From Celeribacter naphthalenivorans (GTDB taxonomy: Bacteria; Pseudomonadota; Alphaproteobacteria; Rhodobacterales; Rhodobacteraceae), in the NCBI RefSeq assembly GCF_020524585.1, contig NZ_JAIVLK010000005.1, forward strand, positions 310,001 to 374,000: 64,000 bases of DNA, written 5' to 3'. The position numbers were made by a program, and so were the translations under genes. Position 1 is the first letter of the stretch. Each line of letters opens with the position of its first letter. Of this stretch, positions 54,935 through 64,000 are shown one piece after another. The notes beneath the pieces are model-generated. The model saw only the letters and a program-made list of their open reading frames with translations. It was not told the origin of the DNA and made no database searches.

Positions 54935-55330
54935 TCAAGAGAGAAGAAAGAGCAAACCGAAGAGAAATGTGATGCCCAGGCTCCAGAGATCGAACAGCCA
55001 CAGAGGGTAGCGGGCTGAGAGCCGGTTGATGAACCAAAGGCTGCGGTCGCGCCCCTGATGTTTCATGGCCTGTCTGATCGACAGACCGCCAGCCGCAGAA
55101 ATCACTGGGGCTGACCAAAGAACTAAGGGCAGCTTTGCGAAGCTTGCAGCCAAGAGAATGACGACAAGACACAGGAATGAAACCAGTCCCCAGAGGGGCA
55201 TGGCGGGACGTGTCTTTGTGACGAAAGGGCCGGATTTTTGCGAGACTTTTTGCTCATAGAAGGGCGGGGACCCAAAATAGAGCTGTAGGCTCAGCACAAG
55301 ATAGATAACGGATAGAAACATCCAAGGCAT
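54935..55330 (-). CDS. Small membrane protein of unknown function
   Basis: A 131-residue protein with four predicted helices (about 3-19, 46-64, 67-85, 109-130), for example PLWGLVSFLCLVVILLAASF and LWFINRLSARYPLWLFDLWS. No family is recognised. The Shine-Dalgarno sequence is weak, and the sequence around it is less GC-rich than its neighbours. It lies 50 bases upstream of the 166-residue protein gene, in the same direction. Confidence 0.55.
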   Translation of the reverse strand: MPWMFLSVIYLVLSLQLYFGSPPFYEQKVSQKSGPFVTKTRPAMPLWGLVSFLCLVVILLAASFAKLPLVLWSAPVISAAGGLSIRQAMKHQGRDRSLWFINRLSARYPLWLFDLWSLGITFLFGLLFLLS

Positions 55331-55361
55331 GACGGTTCTGAATACGATAGCTTAAAAGAGA

Positions 55362-55386
55362 AAAGGCGGCCCCGAGGACCGCCTTT
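55362..55386 (-). terminator. Terminator of the M23 peptidase-bactofilin operon
   Basis: AAAGGCGG / CCGCCTTT is an 8-bp stem with a 9-base loop, followed on the minus strand by TCTCTTTT. Confidence 0.7.
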
Positions 55387-55408
55387 CGCATTGAGATGCC
55401 AGCTAGGC

Positions 55409-55954
55409 TTATTCGCCTTTGGCGGCCGCGGTCGCTTGGGACACGGCGGCAGAGGTCTGCGGCGCGGCAGAGGCCGAGGCGGCGGGCTTGGAGCCGTTGG
55501 CCAGCGGATCGTCCGCGCGTTGCACGGAGCCTTCGAAATGCGCACCGCTCTCGATGGCGATGGTTTTGTGGATGATGTCGCCTTCGACCTTTGCGGTCGA
55601 GGTCAGGCGGACTTTCAAGCCACGCACGCGGCCCACGATGCGACCGTTGACGACCACGTCATCGGCCATCACTTCGCCTTTGATCATCGCGGTCTCGCCC
55701 ACGGTCAAAAGATGCGCGCGGATGTCGCCCTCGACGGTGCCTTCGATCTGGATGTCACCGGTGGTTTTCAGATTGCCGGTCACGGTCAGATCAGACGACA
55801 GCACGGAGGCCGGCGGTTTCGGCTTCGACGCAGGGGCGGCGAAATCGGGGGCCGGAGACTTCGGCATGGCGGGCTTGGCAGCCGCCGCTTCGGGTTTCTT
55901 CACGTCCTCGCCCTGTTTCGGGCCCGGTTCGTTGATCCTGCTTTTAGAAAACAT
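55409..55954 (-). CDS. Bactofilin (polymer-forming cytoskeletal protein)
   Basis: A 181-residue bactofilin. A disordered, proline- and alanine-rich N-terminus (1-48) precedes the right-handed beta-helix (about 50-145) with the repeating pattern VTGNLKTTGDIQIEGTVEGD ... GEVMADDVVVNGRIVGRV. The C-terminus is alanine-rich and disordered. Bactofilins polymerise at the membrane and place cell-wall enzymes. The gene overlaps the M23 peptidase by 11 bases, a pairing known from other bacteria, in which the bactofilin positions the peptidase. Confidence 0.92.
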   Translation of the reverse strand: MFSKSRINEPGPKQGEDVKKPEAAAAKPAMPKSPAPDFAAPASKPKPPASVLSSDLTVTGNLKTTGDIQIEGTVEGDIRAHLLTVGETAMIKGEVMADDVVVNGRIVGRVRGLKVRLTSTAKVEGDIIHKTIAIESGAHFEGSVQRADDPLANGSKPAASASAAPQTSAAVSQATAAAKGE

Positions 55955-57248
55955 CGTTGGCAGCCTTAATATAGATCATCGGATTGACGGCCTTGCCACC
56001 CACGCGCACTTCATAGTGCAAATGCGTGCCGGTGGACCGGCCAGAATTTCCCATAGCACCGATTTGCTCGCCACGCGAGACCCTTTGCCCGACTTTCACC
56101 ATTATTTGCGATTGGTGGGCATAGCGGGTTTCGATGCCGAACTCGTGCTGGATTTTCACCAGACGCCCATAGCCCGACTGCCAACCGGCGAATGTCACGA
56201 CCCCGTCGGCGGTGGCATAGAGCGGCGTGCCATAGGCGGCGGCAAAGTCCTGACCCTCATGCATCCGACCCCAGCGCGGGCCGTAGGGAGAGGTCATGCG
56301 GAAGGCACCTTTGATCGGTAGGGCAAAGGGCGCCTTTTGGGCGGCGATGCGGTAGAGGTTCAGCCGATCCATCTTGTCGATGATCGCATTGGCGCGCATC
56401 GAATCCGGGTCGACCATGCCGCCCTTGGTGGAAAAGGTGATCGGCGTGAGCGGGCCGCCCTGACCGGAATAGCCCTTTTTCACGGTCGCGATCAGGTTTT
56501 CCGGGTCCATGCCGGCAGATTTGAACATCTTGTCGAGAGGGGCGACAGAGATCGTCACAGCGTCTTCGAGCTGCGAGAAAATCCGGTCGTTCTTTTCTTC
56601 CATCAGGCGCAGGTCAATTTCGAGAGCATCGGCCATCCGCAGGGCTTCGCTGGCGGAAATGACCATGTCGTCGCGCTCGGCGGCGGTATCGGCAAGAGCG
56701 GAGGTCAGCACGTCGACCGTGGCCTCGACTTCCTGCGCGCTCATGCCGTTCTGCGCGCCGTTCTCGCCGTTGATCTGGGCCACAAGCTGGGCTTTGTCGG
56801 CCTCGGCTTCGTCGCGGGCTTTCAAGGCCTTGCGCAGATTGGCCTGCACCACCTCGACGCCGGTTTCCAATTCGCGCACACGTTCTTCGGAGGCCAGCAA
56901 TTGCGATTGCATCACGGAAATCTGTTCGAGCGCGGTGTTGAACCGAGCCTGCGCGGCGGCGGCCTCTTCGGCGCGCATGTCGCGCTCATTGGCCAGTTCG
57001 GCCACGCGGTTTTCAAACAGAACGAGATCGCGCCCGGATTGTTCGCGCAGATTGCCGGACCCGATGCTGTCCATCAACAGGATCGAAGTCGCTATGATCA
57101 GCCAGCCGGCGAAGACAGTGGTGCCGGTAAAGGCCACCAGTTGCGTCAGCGGGCTGATCCGAAGATAGCGGGTATCGTTGTCCGAACGCAGAAACACCCG
57201 GCGTTCCGGGAAGCTGCGCTCAAGCATGTGGTTGAGCTTATAAATCAT
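55944..57248 (-). CDS. M23 family peptidase (LytM/DipM type) with coiled coil
   Basis: A 434-residue protein. One membrane helix (about 35-58) is followed by a periplasmic coiled coil (80-240; NERDMRAEEAAAAQARFNTA) and a C-terminal LytM domain (about 320-425) with zinc ligands in MHEGQDFAAAYG and HLHYEVRVGG. The full ligand set HxxxD and HxH looks intact, so murein endopeptidase activity is expected. The bactofilin gene overlaps its end, and the two probably form a cell-shape module. The 368 bases upstream hold its promoter. Confidence 0.9.
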   Translation of the reverse strand: MIYKLNHMLERSFPERRVFLRSDNDTRYLRISPLTQLVAFTGTTVFAGWLIIATSILLMDSIGSGNLREQSGRDLVLFENRVAELANERDMRAEEAAAAQARFNTALEQISVMQSQLLASEERVRELETGVEVVQANLRKALKARDEAEADKAQLVAQINGENGAQNGMSAQEVEATVDVLTSALADTAAERDDMVISASEALRMADALEIDLRLMEEKNDRIFSQLEDAVTISVAPLDKMFKSAGMDPENLIATVKKGYSGQGGPLTPITFSTKGGMVDPDSMRANAIIDKMDRLNLYRIAAQKAPFALPIKGAFRMTSPYGPRWGRMHEGQDFAAAYGTPLYATADGVVTFAGWQSGYGRLVKIQHEFGIETRYAHQSQIMVKVGQRVSRGEQIGAMGNSGRSTGTHLHYEVRVGGKAVNPMIYIKAANDVF

Positions 57249-57616
57249 GGTGTTGTTCGTTGTGGCCGTGCCAAACCGTCCTCAATGTCCATCCCTCATC
57301 CGCTTTGCAGCCTCATAGCTCTGTGCCGCTCCAAAGAGCTTGCGCAGATCTGACTTTACCCCGTAGGTCGATCCCCGTCTGAAGCGGACATTCGACCCTT
57401 CCTGCAAGCGGTTGCACTTCTGTTAGCGAAGCTTTCCCCATGGGGCAACGTTTTTGCCCTTTTGTTTGGCTGATGCGCGGGAGATCAGCGGGAAATGACA
57501 AATTGTTGGCGGTTTCTCGCCTATGTTGGCGCTCGCGGGCTGTGTCCGTCCCGCCCGACTGCGACCGCCCGTCGCAACACCCGATGCAGCATGGCGGCCA
57601 GAGCGGGGGCGGGCTT
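57249..57616. other. Intergenic region upstream of the M23 peptidase
   Basis: A 368-bp gap between the M23 gene start and the end of the DUF455 gene, both on the minus strand. I see no convincing gene, strong terminator or operator; short frames here have no ribosome binding sites. Confidence 0.3.
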
Positions 57617-58444
57617 TCAGCTCCAGGCAGGCGGCAATTCCTCAGCCAGAGGCCAGTAGAAATCCGGCGGCATGCCCGCTTCGGCACGTTTTTCCTCGTT
57701 GAAGGGCGCTTTGGTGCCACCCGGGAAATAACGGCGCACGAGGGCGTGGAATTCCTCTTTCGGATCAATGCCCTGTCGCCCGCAGAGAAAGTTGAACCAT
57801 TTCGCACCATAGGCGACATGGCCGACCTCTTCAGCGTAGATCACGTCGAGCGCGGCGACTGTCTCGGGGTCCTTGGCGTTCTGGAAAATCTTGATCATGC
57901 CCGGCGTCACGTCGAGTCCTCGCGCCTCGAGAACCATCGGCACGACCGCAAGCCGCCCCATGATGTCCTCCGCCGTGTCCTCGGCGGCGCGCCACATCCC
58001 GGCATGTGCGGGCATGTCGCCGTAGAAAGACCCCATCGCCTCCAACCGGTCACAGACCAGATTGAAATGCTTGCTTTCCTCATCCGCCGATTTCACCCAA
58101 TCGTCGTAGAACCCGAGCGGCATGTCGATATGTGTAAAGCGCGCGACGATATCCCAGTGCAAATCCACCGCATTCAGTTCGATATGTGCAATGGCATGCA
58201 GGATCGCCTTGCGGCCTTCGGGGCTTCCGGGTTTGCGCTTCGGCACATCGCGCGGGTTCAAAAGCTCCGGACGCGCAGGCCGTGCGGGTTGCATCGGCGG
58301 ATTGGCCGTGCCGAGCGGAATCGGTGTTCCTCCCGCGCGGCTTTCACGCCAAAGTGCGGCGTATTTATGCGACAGGGCGGTCTTTTCACGACCGTCGGCG
58401 GTGCGCAGCACCGCCTCGGCCATTTCAGCCAGAGTAAGGCTCAT
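57617..58444 (-). CDS. DUF455 ferritin-like protein
   Basis: A 275-residue protein with a four-helix ferritin-like core. Metal-binding residues are visible in AHIELNAVDLHWDI, KSADEESKHFNLVCDRLEAM and IYAEEVGHVAYGAKWF, a pattern of Glu and ExxH residues as in di-iron proteins. DUF455 relatives are often near tRNA-modifying or redox genes; a hydroxylase role is possible. The first codon overlaps the bcp stop by four bases (ATGA). Confidence 0.83.
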   Translation of the reverse strand: MSLTLAEMAEAVLRTADGREKTALSHKYAALWRESRAGGTPIPLGTANPPMQPARPARPELLNPRDVPKRKPGSPEGRKAILHAIAHIELNAVDLHWDIVARFTHIDMPLGFYDDWVKSADEESKHFNLVCDRLEAMGSFYGDMPAHAGMWRAAEDTAEDIMGRLAVVPMVLEARGLDVTPGMIKIFQNAKDPETVAALDVIYAEEVGHVAYGAKWFNFLCGRQGIDPKEEFHALVRRYFPGGTKAPFNEEKRAEAGMPPDFYWPLAEELPPAWS

Positions 58445-58899
58445 GCTTTTGCGGCTTCAAGCACCTCGCTCGCGTGGCCCGCGACTTTCACCTTTGGCCA
58501 GATATGTGCAACTTTGCCTTCTTCATCAATGAGATAGGTCGCGCGCACAATGCCCCAAAAGGTCTTGCCATACATGTTTTTCTCCGCCCAAACGCCGTAG
58601 TCCTCACAGACCGTGCCGTTCTCATCGGACAAAAGCGGGATGCCCAAAGAATGCTTGGCGCAGAAATTGTCGTGCTTTTTGACCGAGTCCTTCGAAATGC
58701 CAAAGACCGCGACACCCGCCGCCTCGAACTCGGATTTCAGCGCGGTGAAATCCAGCGCCTCGGTGGTGCAGCCGGGGGTGTTGTCTTTCGGATAGAAATA
58801 GAGAACCACCTTTTGACCTTTGAGATCGGAGAGCGTCACATCGCTGCCGCCGTCGCGGGGCAGGGTAAAGTCGGGGGCTGTCGTGCCAAGATCAAGCAT
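58441..58899 (-). CDS. bcp: Thioredoxin-dependent peroxiredoxin, Bcp type
   Basis: A 152-residue peroxiredoxin of the Bcp/PrxQ class. The peroxidatic cysteine is in YPKDNTPGCTTEALDF; FCAKHSLGIPLLSDENG is conserved. It reduces hydrogen and organic peroxides with thioredoxin. ATG 58899 is chosen because AGGAGACAAAT lies upstream; the longer open frame is not supported. It is coupled to the DUF455 gene. Confidence 0.94.
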   Translation of the reverse strand: MLDLGTTAPDFTLPRDGGSDVTLSDLKGQKVVLYFYPKDNTPGCTTEALDFTALKSEFEAAGVAVFGISKDSVKKHDNFCAKHSLGIPLLSDENGTVCEDYGVWAEKNMYGKTFWGIVRATYLIDEEGKVAHIWPKVKVAGHASEVLEAAKA

Positions 58900-59022
58900 A
58901 TTTGTCTCCTCATATCTGCTGACATAGTGCTTTACGCGTTGCAGAGGCTTTCGGTTTCGTTTTAGGCCGCTTTGCGACAAGATGAAACCGATCCCGTCAA
59001 AGAGGATACCGAGAGCAGACGC

Positions 59023-62000
59023 ATGCGTGAGCCGATCTCACAGGACAAAGGTGATGTGACCGAAGAGGCCCCGGAGGCCGCTGCGGAGCAGGTCTCTGTG
59101 CCGGAATCGGAGGTCAAACCTGTGCCCGGACCGGAGCGCAAGAAGCGCCCGACTCATCACATCATCGGGTTCTGGACGCTGGCGTTTCTCATGGCGTTGG
59201 TGATTTTCGCGGCCCTTGCGGTGCTGGCCATCACCGGGCGCGAGATCACCTTTCCCGAGGCGATCACCAGTCGGATCGAGCGCAAGATCAACAGCGAACT
59301 CAATGGCCCCGAGGTCTCCATCGGCGAGATCATCGCCATTGTCGACAGCCATTTCGTGCCGCGTGTCACGGCGCGCAACGTGGGTCTGATCGACGGCACC
59401 GGCGCCGAGATTGCCCGGCTCAATGAGCTGCGCGCGGTGCTGTCGAAAGAGGCGCTCAAAGCCCGCCAGCTTCGCCCCGATACGCTCAGACTGTCGGGGG
59501 CGCAGATCACCGTGCGGCGCAGTCAGGACGGCGCTTTCGCGCTGGATTTCGGCGGCACGCAGCGGGTGACGGGGTCTGGGGTCGAAGTGCTTGAGGCCAT
59601 CGATCGCGCCTTTTCCACCGATCCGCTCTCTGGCATTTCCCGGATCGAGGCGCGCGAGTTGACCGTGTCCTTGGAAGACGCGCGGTCTGGCCGGATCTGG
59701 CAGGCGACGGATGCGGGCGTGACCCTGGTCAATACGGATCAGGACATTGATATCACGATGAATTTCGAGATTTTCAATGGCACCGAAGACTTGGCGAAAA
59801 TCGAGCTTGGTTTTGGCTCGAAGAAGGGCTCACTGGCCTCGTCGATCTCGCTCAATATGGACAATGCGCCCGCACGCGATTTCGCGCTGCAAAGCCCGAC
59901 GCTTTCGTTTCTCTCCGTCGTGGATGCGCCGATTTCGGCGGCGATGCGCGCCGAGATCGGGCCGGACGGGCAATTGGCGCAATACACCGGTTCGCTCGAG
60001 ATCGAGGCCGGCCAGATCGTTGCCGCCGAGGGGGCCGAACCGCTCGATTTCGAAGGTGCCAAGGGGTATTTCGACTACGACCCTGTTGGCAAACGCATCC
60101 TCTTTCCCGAACTGCGGCTCGCGACCGACGCGCTCGACATCACCAGTCAGGGCCAAGTGTTGCTTCGGGATTTCGAGGGCAGCTGGCCGCAGAGTTTCAC
60201 CGGGCAGTGGCGCATTTCGGAGCTGCGCGTGGCCCCCGAGGGGCTGTTCCCGGAGCCGCTGGTGTTCGATCAGGCGCTGATCACGGCCAAGCTGAGGCTC
60301 GATCCATTTGTGCTCGATTTCGGCCAGATCGACCTGGCGCAGGGCGATCTTTGGCTGCGCGGCAAGGGGCGCGCCGAGGCGGGGCCAGACGGCTGGTCCG
60401 CCGCGCTCGATCTGTCGGTCGATGAGATGACACAGGCCGAGCTGATGGCGCTCTGGCCGCCCGCTGCCGCCACCAACACGCGAAGCTGGATGGCGGAGAA
60501 TATCTTTGACGCGACCTACCGCGATCTCGATCTGGCGCTGCGGTTTGCGCCGGGACTGAGCCAGCCGACGCTTGCCATGGATTGGGATTTCGAGGGTCTC
60601 GACATGCGCTACATGGCCGCGTTGCCGCCTGTGTCCGAGGGGCATGGCTACGGTGCGCTCTTTGGTTCGGCCATGACCATCACCATGAACGGCGGCACCA
60701 TCGAGGCGCCTTCTGGCGGGCCGGTGGAGGTTGCGGGCACGGTGCTGCGCATCCCGGATATTTTCGTGAAACCTGCGCGACTTGAGATCGGGTTGAAAAC
60801 GCAATCCTCGGTCGAGGCCGGGCTGGCGCTGGTCGCTGGACCGCCCTTCAATGCGCTGCGCGAGTCCACCTTTGGCCCGGATGTGGCCGAAGGGCAGGCG
60901 GCACTTACCGGTCAGATCGGCTTTCCACTGATCAAGAAGGTGATGTTCGAGGACGTGAATTTCCTGTTGAACGGCACTCTGACGGAGGTTTCGACCGATC
61001 AATTGATGCCGGGGCAGGTGCTGAGTGCGGATCGGCTGGCGCTGACCATGGATCCTTCGGGCCTGTCGATTGCGGGGGCGGCCCGGATCGGCACGGCGCA
61101 GATGTCCGGCCAGTGGCGCAAGAATTTCGGCCCCGATCACAAAGGCCGCTCCGACATGGTCGGTCAGGCGCGGATCAATCAGGCGCTTTTGGACACGTTC
61201 AACATTGCGCTGCCCAAGGGCATGATCGCGGGCGAGACCGAGGGCGCTCTGTCTGTGGCGCTCAGAAAAGGCCAGCCGCCCGCGTTCGAAGTCACCTCCG
61301 ATCTCTCCGGCCTGCGCCTGTCGTTCGCGCCGGTGGGCTATGGCAAACCGGCGGGCACCCGTGGGCAATTGGTGCTCAAAGGCACGGCAGGGCCGCAGCC
61401 TGAGATCACCACATTTGAGCTGTCCGGCGCGGGGCTTTCGGCGCGTGAGGGGCGGGTGGAGATTGCGCCGGGCGGGCAATTCGAACGGCTGAGCTTTGGC
61501 CGTGTCACTTTGGGCGATTGGTTCGATGCGCCGCTGTCCATCGTGGGGCAGGGGGCGGGCAAACCCGTGAAAGTCGAGATCACCGGCGGGCGGCTCAATC
61601 TGGCGCGGGCGACATTTGGCGGCTCGGGCGGTGGCGGCACCACAGGACCCGTGCCCATCGAGGTGCAACTCGATCGGCTGACCCTCAGCGAGGGGCTGGC
61701 GCTCCATGGCTTTTCCGCGCGGTTGTCCTCGGGGGCGGGCGTCACCGGGTCGTTCAGTGGACGGCTGAATGGCACGGGCGCCCTGACCGGCACGATCCGT
61801 CCCGGCGTGCATGGCCCGACCATCACCGCCACCTCGCAGGACGCGGGCGCTGTGGTCTCCGCCACCGGCGTGCTGGAACGCGCCTCGGGTGGGGTGTTGA
61901 ATCTCGGGCTGACCGCCTTGCCGGAAGAGGGTAGTTTTGATGGGCGGGTCACCATCGACGACATCCGCGTGCAATCCGCACCCTCTTTGGCCGAGCTTTT

Positions 62001-62388
62001 GTCGGCGATTTCCGTGGTCGGTCTGATCGAACAAATGACCGGGGGCGGCGGGATTCTCTTTACCCATACGCAAAGCGATTTCACCCTGCGGCCCGGGCGG
62101 TTGACTGTCAAAGGGGCAACGGCCGAGGGGCCGTCCCTTGGCATCACCATCGAAGGGCTTTATGACACCGCGGCCAAGACCGTGGACATGCAGGGTGTGG
62201 TCTCGCCGATCTATTTCGTCAACGCGCTGGGCCAGATCGTGTCGCGCAAGGGCGAGGGGTTGTTCGGCTTCACCTACACGTTGACGGGCGCGGCCAAATC
62301 CCCCTCCGTGGGCGTCAATCCGCTGTCTCTGCTCACGCCGGGGGCGTTGCGCAATATTTTCCGCAAGGCACCGGCGGGCGATCAGTGA
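59023..62388 (+). CDS. AsmA-like / DUF3971 (YhdP-type) envelope protein
   Basis: A protein of about 1121 residues: a charged cytosolic N-terminus, one membrane helix ([20 protein letters not shown], about residues 45-75), and a very long beta-rich periplasmic part. The start of the helix-proximal domain ([20 protein letters not shown]) and the repeating groups of short beta strands fit DUF3971/AsmA-like proteins, which bridge the periplasm and are implicated in phospholipid transport to the outer membrane. The start is uncertain: ATG 59023 or an upstream TTG at 58972. It is divergent from bcp. queA follows after 19 bases. Confidence 0.82.
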   Translation: MREPISQDKGDVTEEAPEAAAEQVSVPESEVKPVPGPERKKRPTHHIIGFWTLAFLMALVIFAALAVLAITGREITFPEAITSRIERKINSELNGPEVSIGEIIAIVDSHFVPRVTARNVGLIDGTGAEIARLNELRAVLSKEALKARQLRPDTLRLSGAQITVRRSQDGAFALDFGGTQRVTGSGVEVLEAIDRAFSTDPLSGISRIEARELTVSLEDARSGRIWQATDAGVTLVNTDQDIDITMNFEIFNGTEDLAKIELGFGSKKGSLASSISLNMDNAPARDFALQSPTLSFLSVVDAPISAAMRAEIGPDGQLAQYTGSLEIEAGQIVAAEGAEPLDFEGAKGYFDYDPVGKRILFPELRLATDALDITSQGQVLLRDFEGSWPQSFTGQWRISELRVAPEGLFPEPLVFDQALITAKLRLDPFVLDFGQIDLAQGDLWLRGKGRAEAGPDGWSAALDLSVDEMTQAELMALWPPAAATNTRSWMAENIFDATYRDLDLALRFAPGLSQPTLAMDWDFEGLDMRYMAALPPVSEGHGYGALFGSAMTITMNGGTIEAPSGGPVEVAGTVLRIPDIFVKPARLEIGLKTQSSVEAGLALVAGPPFNALRESTFGPDVAEGQAALTGQIGFPLIKKVMFEDVNFLLNGTLTEVSTDQLMPGQVLSADRLALTMDPSGLSIAGAARIGTAQMSGQWRKNFGPDHKGRSDMVGQARINQALLDTFNIALPKGMIAGETEGALSVALRKGQPPAFEVTSDLSGLRLSFAPVGYGKPAGTRGQLVLKGTAGPQPEITTFELSGAGLSAREGRVEIAPGGQFERLSFGRVTLGDWFDAPLSIVGQGAGKPVKVEITGGRLNLARATFGGSGGGGTTGPVPIEVQLDRLTLSEGLALHGFSARLSSGAGVTGSFSGRLNGTGALTGTIRPGVHGPTITATSQDAGAVVSATGVLERASGGVLNLGLTALPEEGSFDGRVTIDDIRVQSAPSLAELLSAISVVGLIEQMTGGGGILFTHTQSDFTLRPGRLTVKGATAEGPSLGITIEGLYDTAAKTVDMQGVVSPIYFVNALGQIVSRKGEGLFGFTYTLTGAAKSPSVGVNPLSLLTPGALRNIFRKAPAGDQ

Positions 62389-62407
62389 AACCAAATCTGA
62401 GGCACAT

Positions 62408-63469
62408 ATGAAACTTTCCGACTTCGATTTCGACCTGCCCGAGGCGCTGATTGCCACGCGTCCGGCCAAACCGCGCTCGTCGGCGCGGCTCTTGGTGGCG
62501 ACGCCTTCGCGGATTGTGGACGGGCATGTCACCGATCTCTTGGACTGGTTTCAGCCCGGCGACCGGTTGGTTTTGAATGACACGAAAGTGCTGCCCGCGC
62601 GGCTCACGGGCAAGCGTGGCCGTGACACGGCGCAGGGCTATCAGGAGGCGAAGATCGAGGTCACGCTTTTGGAGCCACAGGCCGAGGCAGGGCAGTGGCG
62701 GGCGCTGATCAAGCCCTTGAAAAAGATCAAGGAAGGCGAGGAGGTGCGGTTCTCCGATGATCTCTCCGCCACCCTGATTGCGAAAGAAGACGGCGAGGCC
62801 GTGGTCGCGTTCAACCTCTCGGGCGAGGATTTCGACAAGGCGCTGGCGGAGGCCGGGTCCATGCCCTTGCCGCCTTATATCGAGGCCAAACGCAAGGCCG
62901 ACGCGCAGGATAAGGAAGACTACCAAACCGTCTGGGCGCGCAACATGGGCGCGGTGGCCGCCCCCACGGCGTCATTGCATTTCGATGAGCCGCTGTTGAA
63001 GGCGCTCGCGGAAAAGGGCGTCGAGTTCACCTATGTGACGTTGCATGTCGGCGCGGGGACGTTCCTGCCGGTGAAGGTCGACGATGTGTCTGACCATAAG
63101 ATGCATTCGGAGTGGGGCGAGGTGTCCGAGGGCGCGGCCCTCGAGATCAACACCACGAAACAAAAGGGCGGGCGGGTGATCCCGGTCGGCACCACGGCGC
63201 TGCGCCTCATTGAAAGTGCCGCGCCCGCGCCGGGTGTGATTGCGCCCTTCCTGGGGGAGACCGATATTTTCATCAAGCCGGGCTATGACTTCCGTGTGGC
63301 CGATGCGCTTATGACCAATTTCCACTTGCCGAAAAGCACGTTGTTGATGCTGGTCTCCGCGCTCATGGGGCGTGAGCGGATGCGGGCGGTCTATGATCAT
63401 GCCGTGGCGGAGGGCTATCGGTTTTTCTCCTATGGCGATGCGTCTTTGTTGTTGCCGCATGCGGAGTGA
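62408..63469 (+). CDS. queA: S-adenosylmethionine:tRNA ribosyltransferase-isomerase
   Basis: A 353-residue QueA that transfers the ribosyl part of SAM to preQ1 in tRNA, forming epoxyqueuosine. Marks are [54 protein letters not shown] and THVGAGTF-like [15 protein letters not shown]. The start at 62408 is 19 bases after the large envelope protein gene, so co-transcription is likely. Confidence 0.96.
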   Translation: MKLSDFDFDLPEALIATRPAKPRSSARLLVATPSRIVDGHVTDLLDWFQPGDRLVLNDTKVLPARLTGKRGRDTAQGYQEAKIEVTLLEPQAEAGQWRALIKPLKKIKEGEEVRFSDDLSATLIAKEDGEAVVAFNLSGEDFDKALAEAGSMPLPPYIEAKRKADAQDKEDYQTVWARNMGAVAAPTASLHFDEPLLKALAEKGVEFTYVTLHVGAGTFLPVKVDDVSDHKMHSEWGEVSEGAALEINTTKQKGGRVIPVGTTALRLIESAAPAPGVIAPFLGETDIFIKPGYDFRVADALMTNFHLPKSTLLMLVSALMGRERMRAVYDHAVAEGYRFFSYGDASLLLPHAE

Positions 63470-63616
63470 GGTCTGAAATCTGCGGCATATGGCGGTACGT
63501 CTAGCGCGTTAACCTTAACATCCGGGTAAGATGTGCGGTGTAAAAGGCGCGGGGCAATGGTGGTTCTGCGCGGCAGTCTGCTTTCCCTCTCAACCCGAAT
63601 CTCCTAGGGTCCCGCC

Positions 63617-64000
63617 ATGAATAAAGTGATCTCTTCCTCCGCGCCCCTCCTTTTGGGGATCATGCTTCTGATGATTGGCAACGGCCTGCAGGGCACGCTT
63701 TTGGGTGTGCGCGGCGTGGCTGAAGGGTTCTCCACCTTCGAGATTTCCATGGTCATGTCGGCCTATTTCGCGGGCTTCCTCGGCGGCTCTCAGGTCGCGC
63801 CGCGTCTCATTCGGCGCGTCGGCCATGTGCGGGTCTTTGCCGCGCTGGCCTCTTTCATTTCGGCGGCGCTCATCCTGTTTCCGGTGGTGGCGAACCCCTG
63901 GGTCTGGACCGCGCTGCGGGTGGTTTTGGGGTTCTGTTTCTCGGGCGTTTACGTGACGGCGGAAAGCTGGCTCAACAATTCCACCACCAACGAACAGCGC
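63617..64000 (+). CDS. MFS transporter, N-terminal part (truncated by window edge)
   Basis: An open frame from ATG 63617 runs off the right edge; 128 codons are visible. The start MNKVISSSAPLLLGIMLLMI, then SAYFAGFLGGSQVAPRLIRR (motif-A-like loop between helices 2 and 3), and VYVTAESWLNNSTTNEQR with the ESWLN segment fit YcaD-type MFS transporters. Four membrane helices are visible. Substrate unknown. Confidence 0.85.
   Translation, partial: MNKVISSSAPLLLGIMLLMIGNGLQGTLLGVRGVAEGFSTFEISMVMSAYFAGFLGGSQVAPRLIRRVGHVRVFAALASFISAALILFPVVANPWVWTALRVVLGFCFSGVYVTAESWLNNSTTNEQR

Noticed and set aside
59830-62532. Long open frame on the minus strand opposite the AsmA-like gene (about 900 codons)
   Set aside because: Arginine- and histidine-rich antisense translation without domain structure; the plus-strand protein has a membrane helix and a coherent fold.

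Overview
The window is a chromosomal segment of an alphaproteobacterium of the order Rhodobacterales (Roseobacter-type). This rests on gene content and style: a gene transfer agent (GTA) lysis cassette, a DUF1127 gene followed by a hairpin with a CCUCCUCC loop, LexA boxes of the alphaproteobacterial GTTC-N7-GTTC type, TRAP transport, and dense operons with ATGA overlaps in DNA of roughly 60% GC. I cannot name the genus. No tRNA, rRNA, CRISPR array, transposase or integrase was found.

Left part (1-21.8 kb): a DUF302 / Crp-Fnr / DUF2892 group; mmsA with a divergent LysR regulator; a CBS-domain protein; coaD; DUF1127 plus its 3' hairpin RNA; a low-GC exported orphan; marC; two gap paralogs in tandem and transketolase; a coiled-coil protein with zapA; a Fe-S group (grxD, bolA, a Cys-rich protein); purL; a LysR regulator; a lysophospholipid acyltransferase; murI; argC.

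Middle (21.9-38.7 kb): ccmE, then a five-gene GTA endolysin/holin cassette, then ccmF and ccmH. After these come a DUF2087 protein, an enoyl-CoA hydratase, a marR gene with a divergent membrane protein sharing a double palindromic operator, gltA, gltX, comEC, lexA, moeA, moaC and trpC. The GTA cassette and comEC are noteworthy together, because GTA release needs lysis and GTA receipt needs competence proteins.

38.7-49.2 kb is an apparent insertion that separates trpC from trpD-trpG. It carries an exported metallo-beta-lactamase-fold protein, a cytochrome P450, a DctB-like sensor kinase, a DctD-like regulator that has lost its Walker A lysine and its GAFTGA loop, two DctP paralogs and one DctQM permease. 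A 16-bp perfect inverted repeat resembling a pair of DctD sites lies before the second dctP.

Right part (49.2-64 kb): trpD and trpG, a yibQ-like deacetylase, DUF2189, a DMT exporter, two hypothetical proteins, a bactofilin overlapping an M23 peptidase, DUF455, bcp, a very large AsmA/DUF3971-like protein, queA and a truncated MFS transporter.

Two kinds of dispersed non-coding element recur: a 115-bp palindromic element (two copies 26 kb apart, 108 of 115 positions identical, with a compensatory base pair change) and a motif of about 25 nt placed just after stop codons, usually directly before an intrinsic terminator (five copies).
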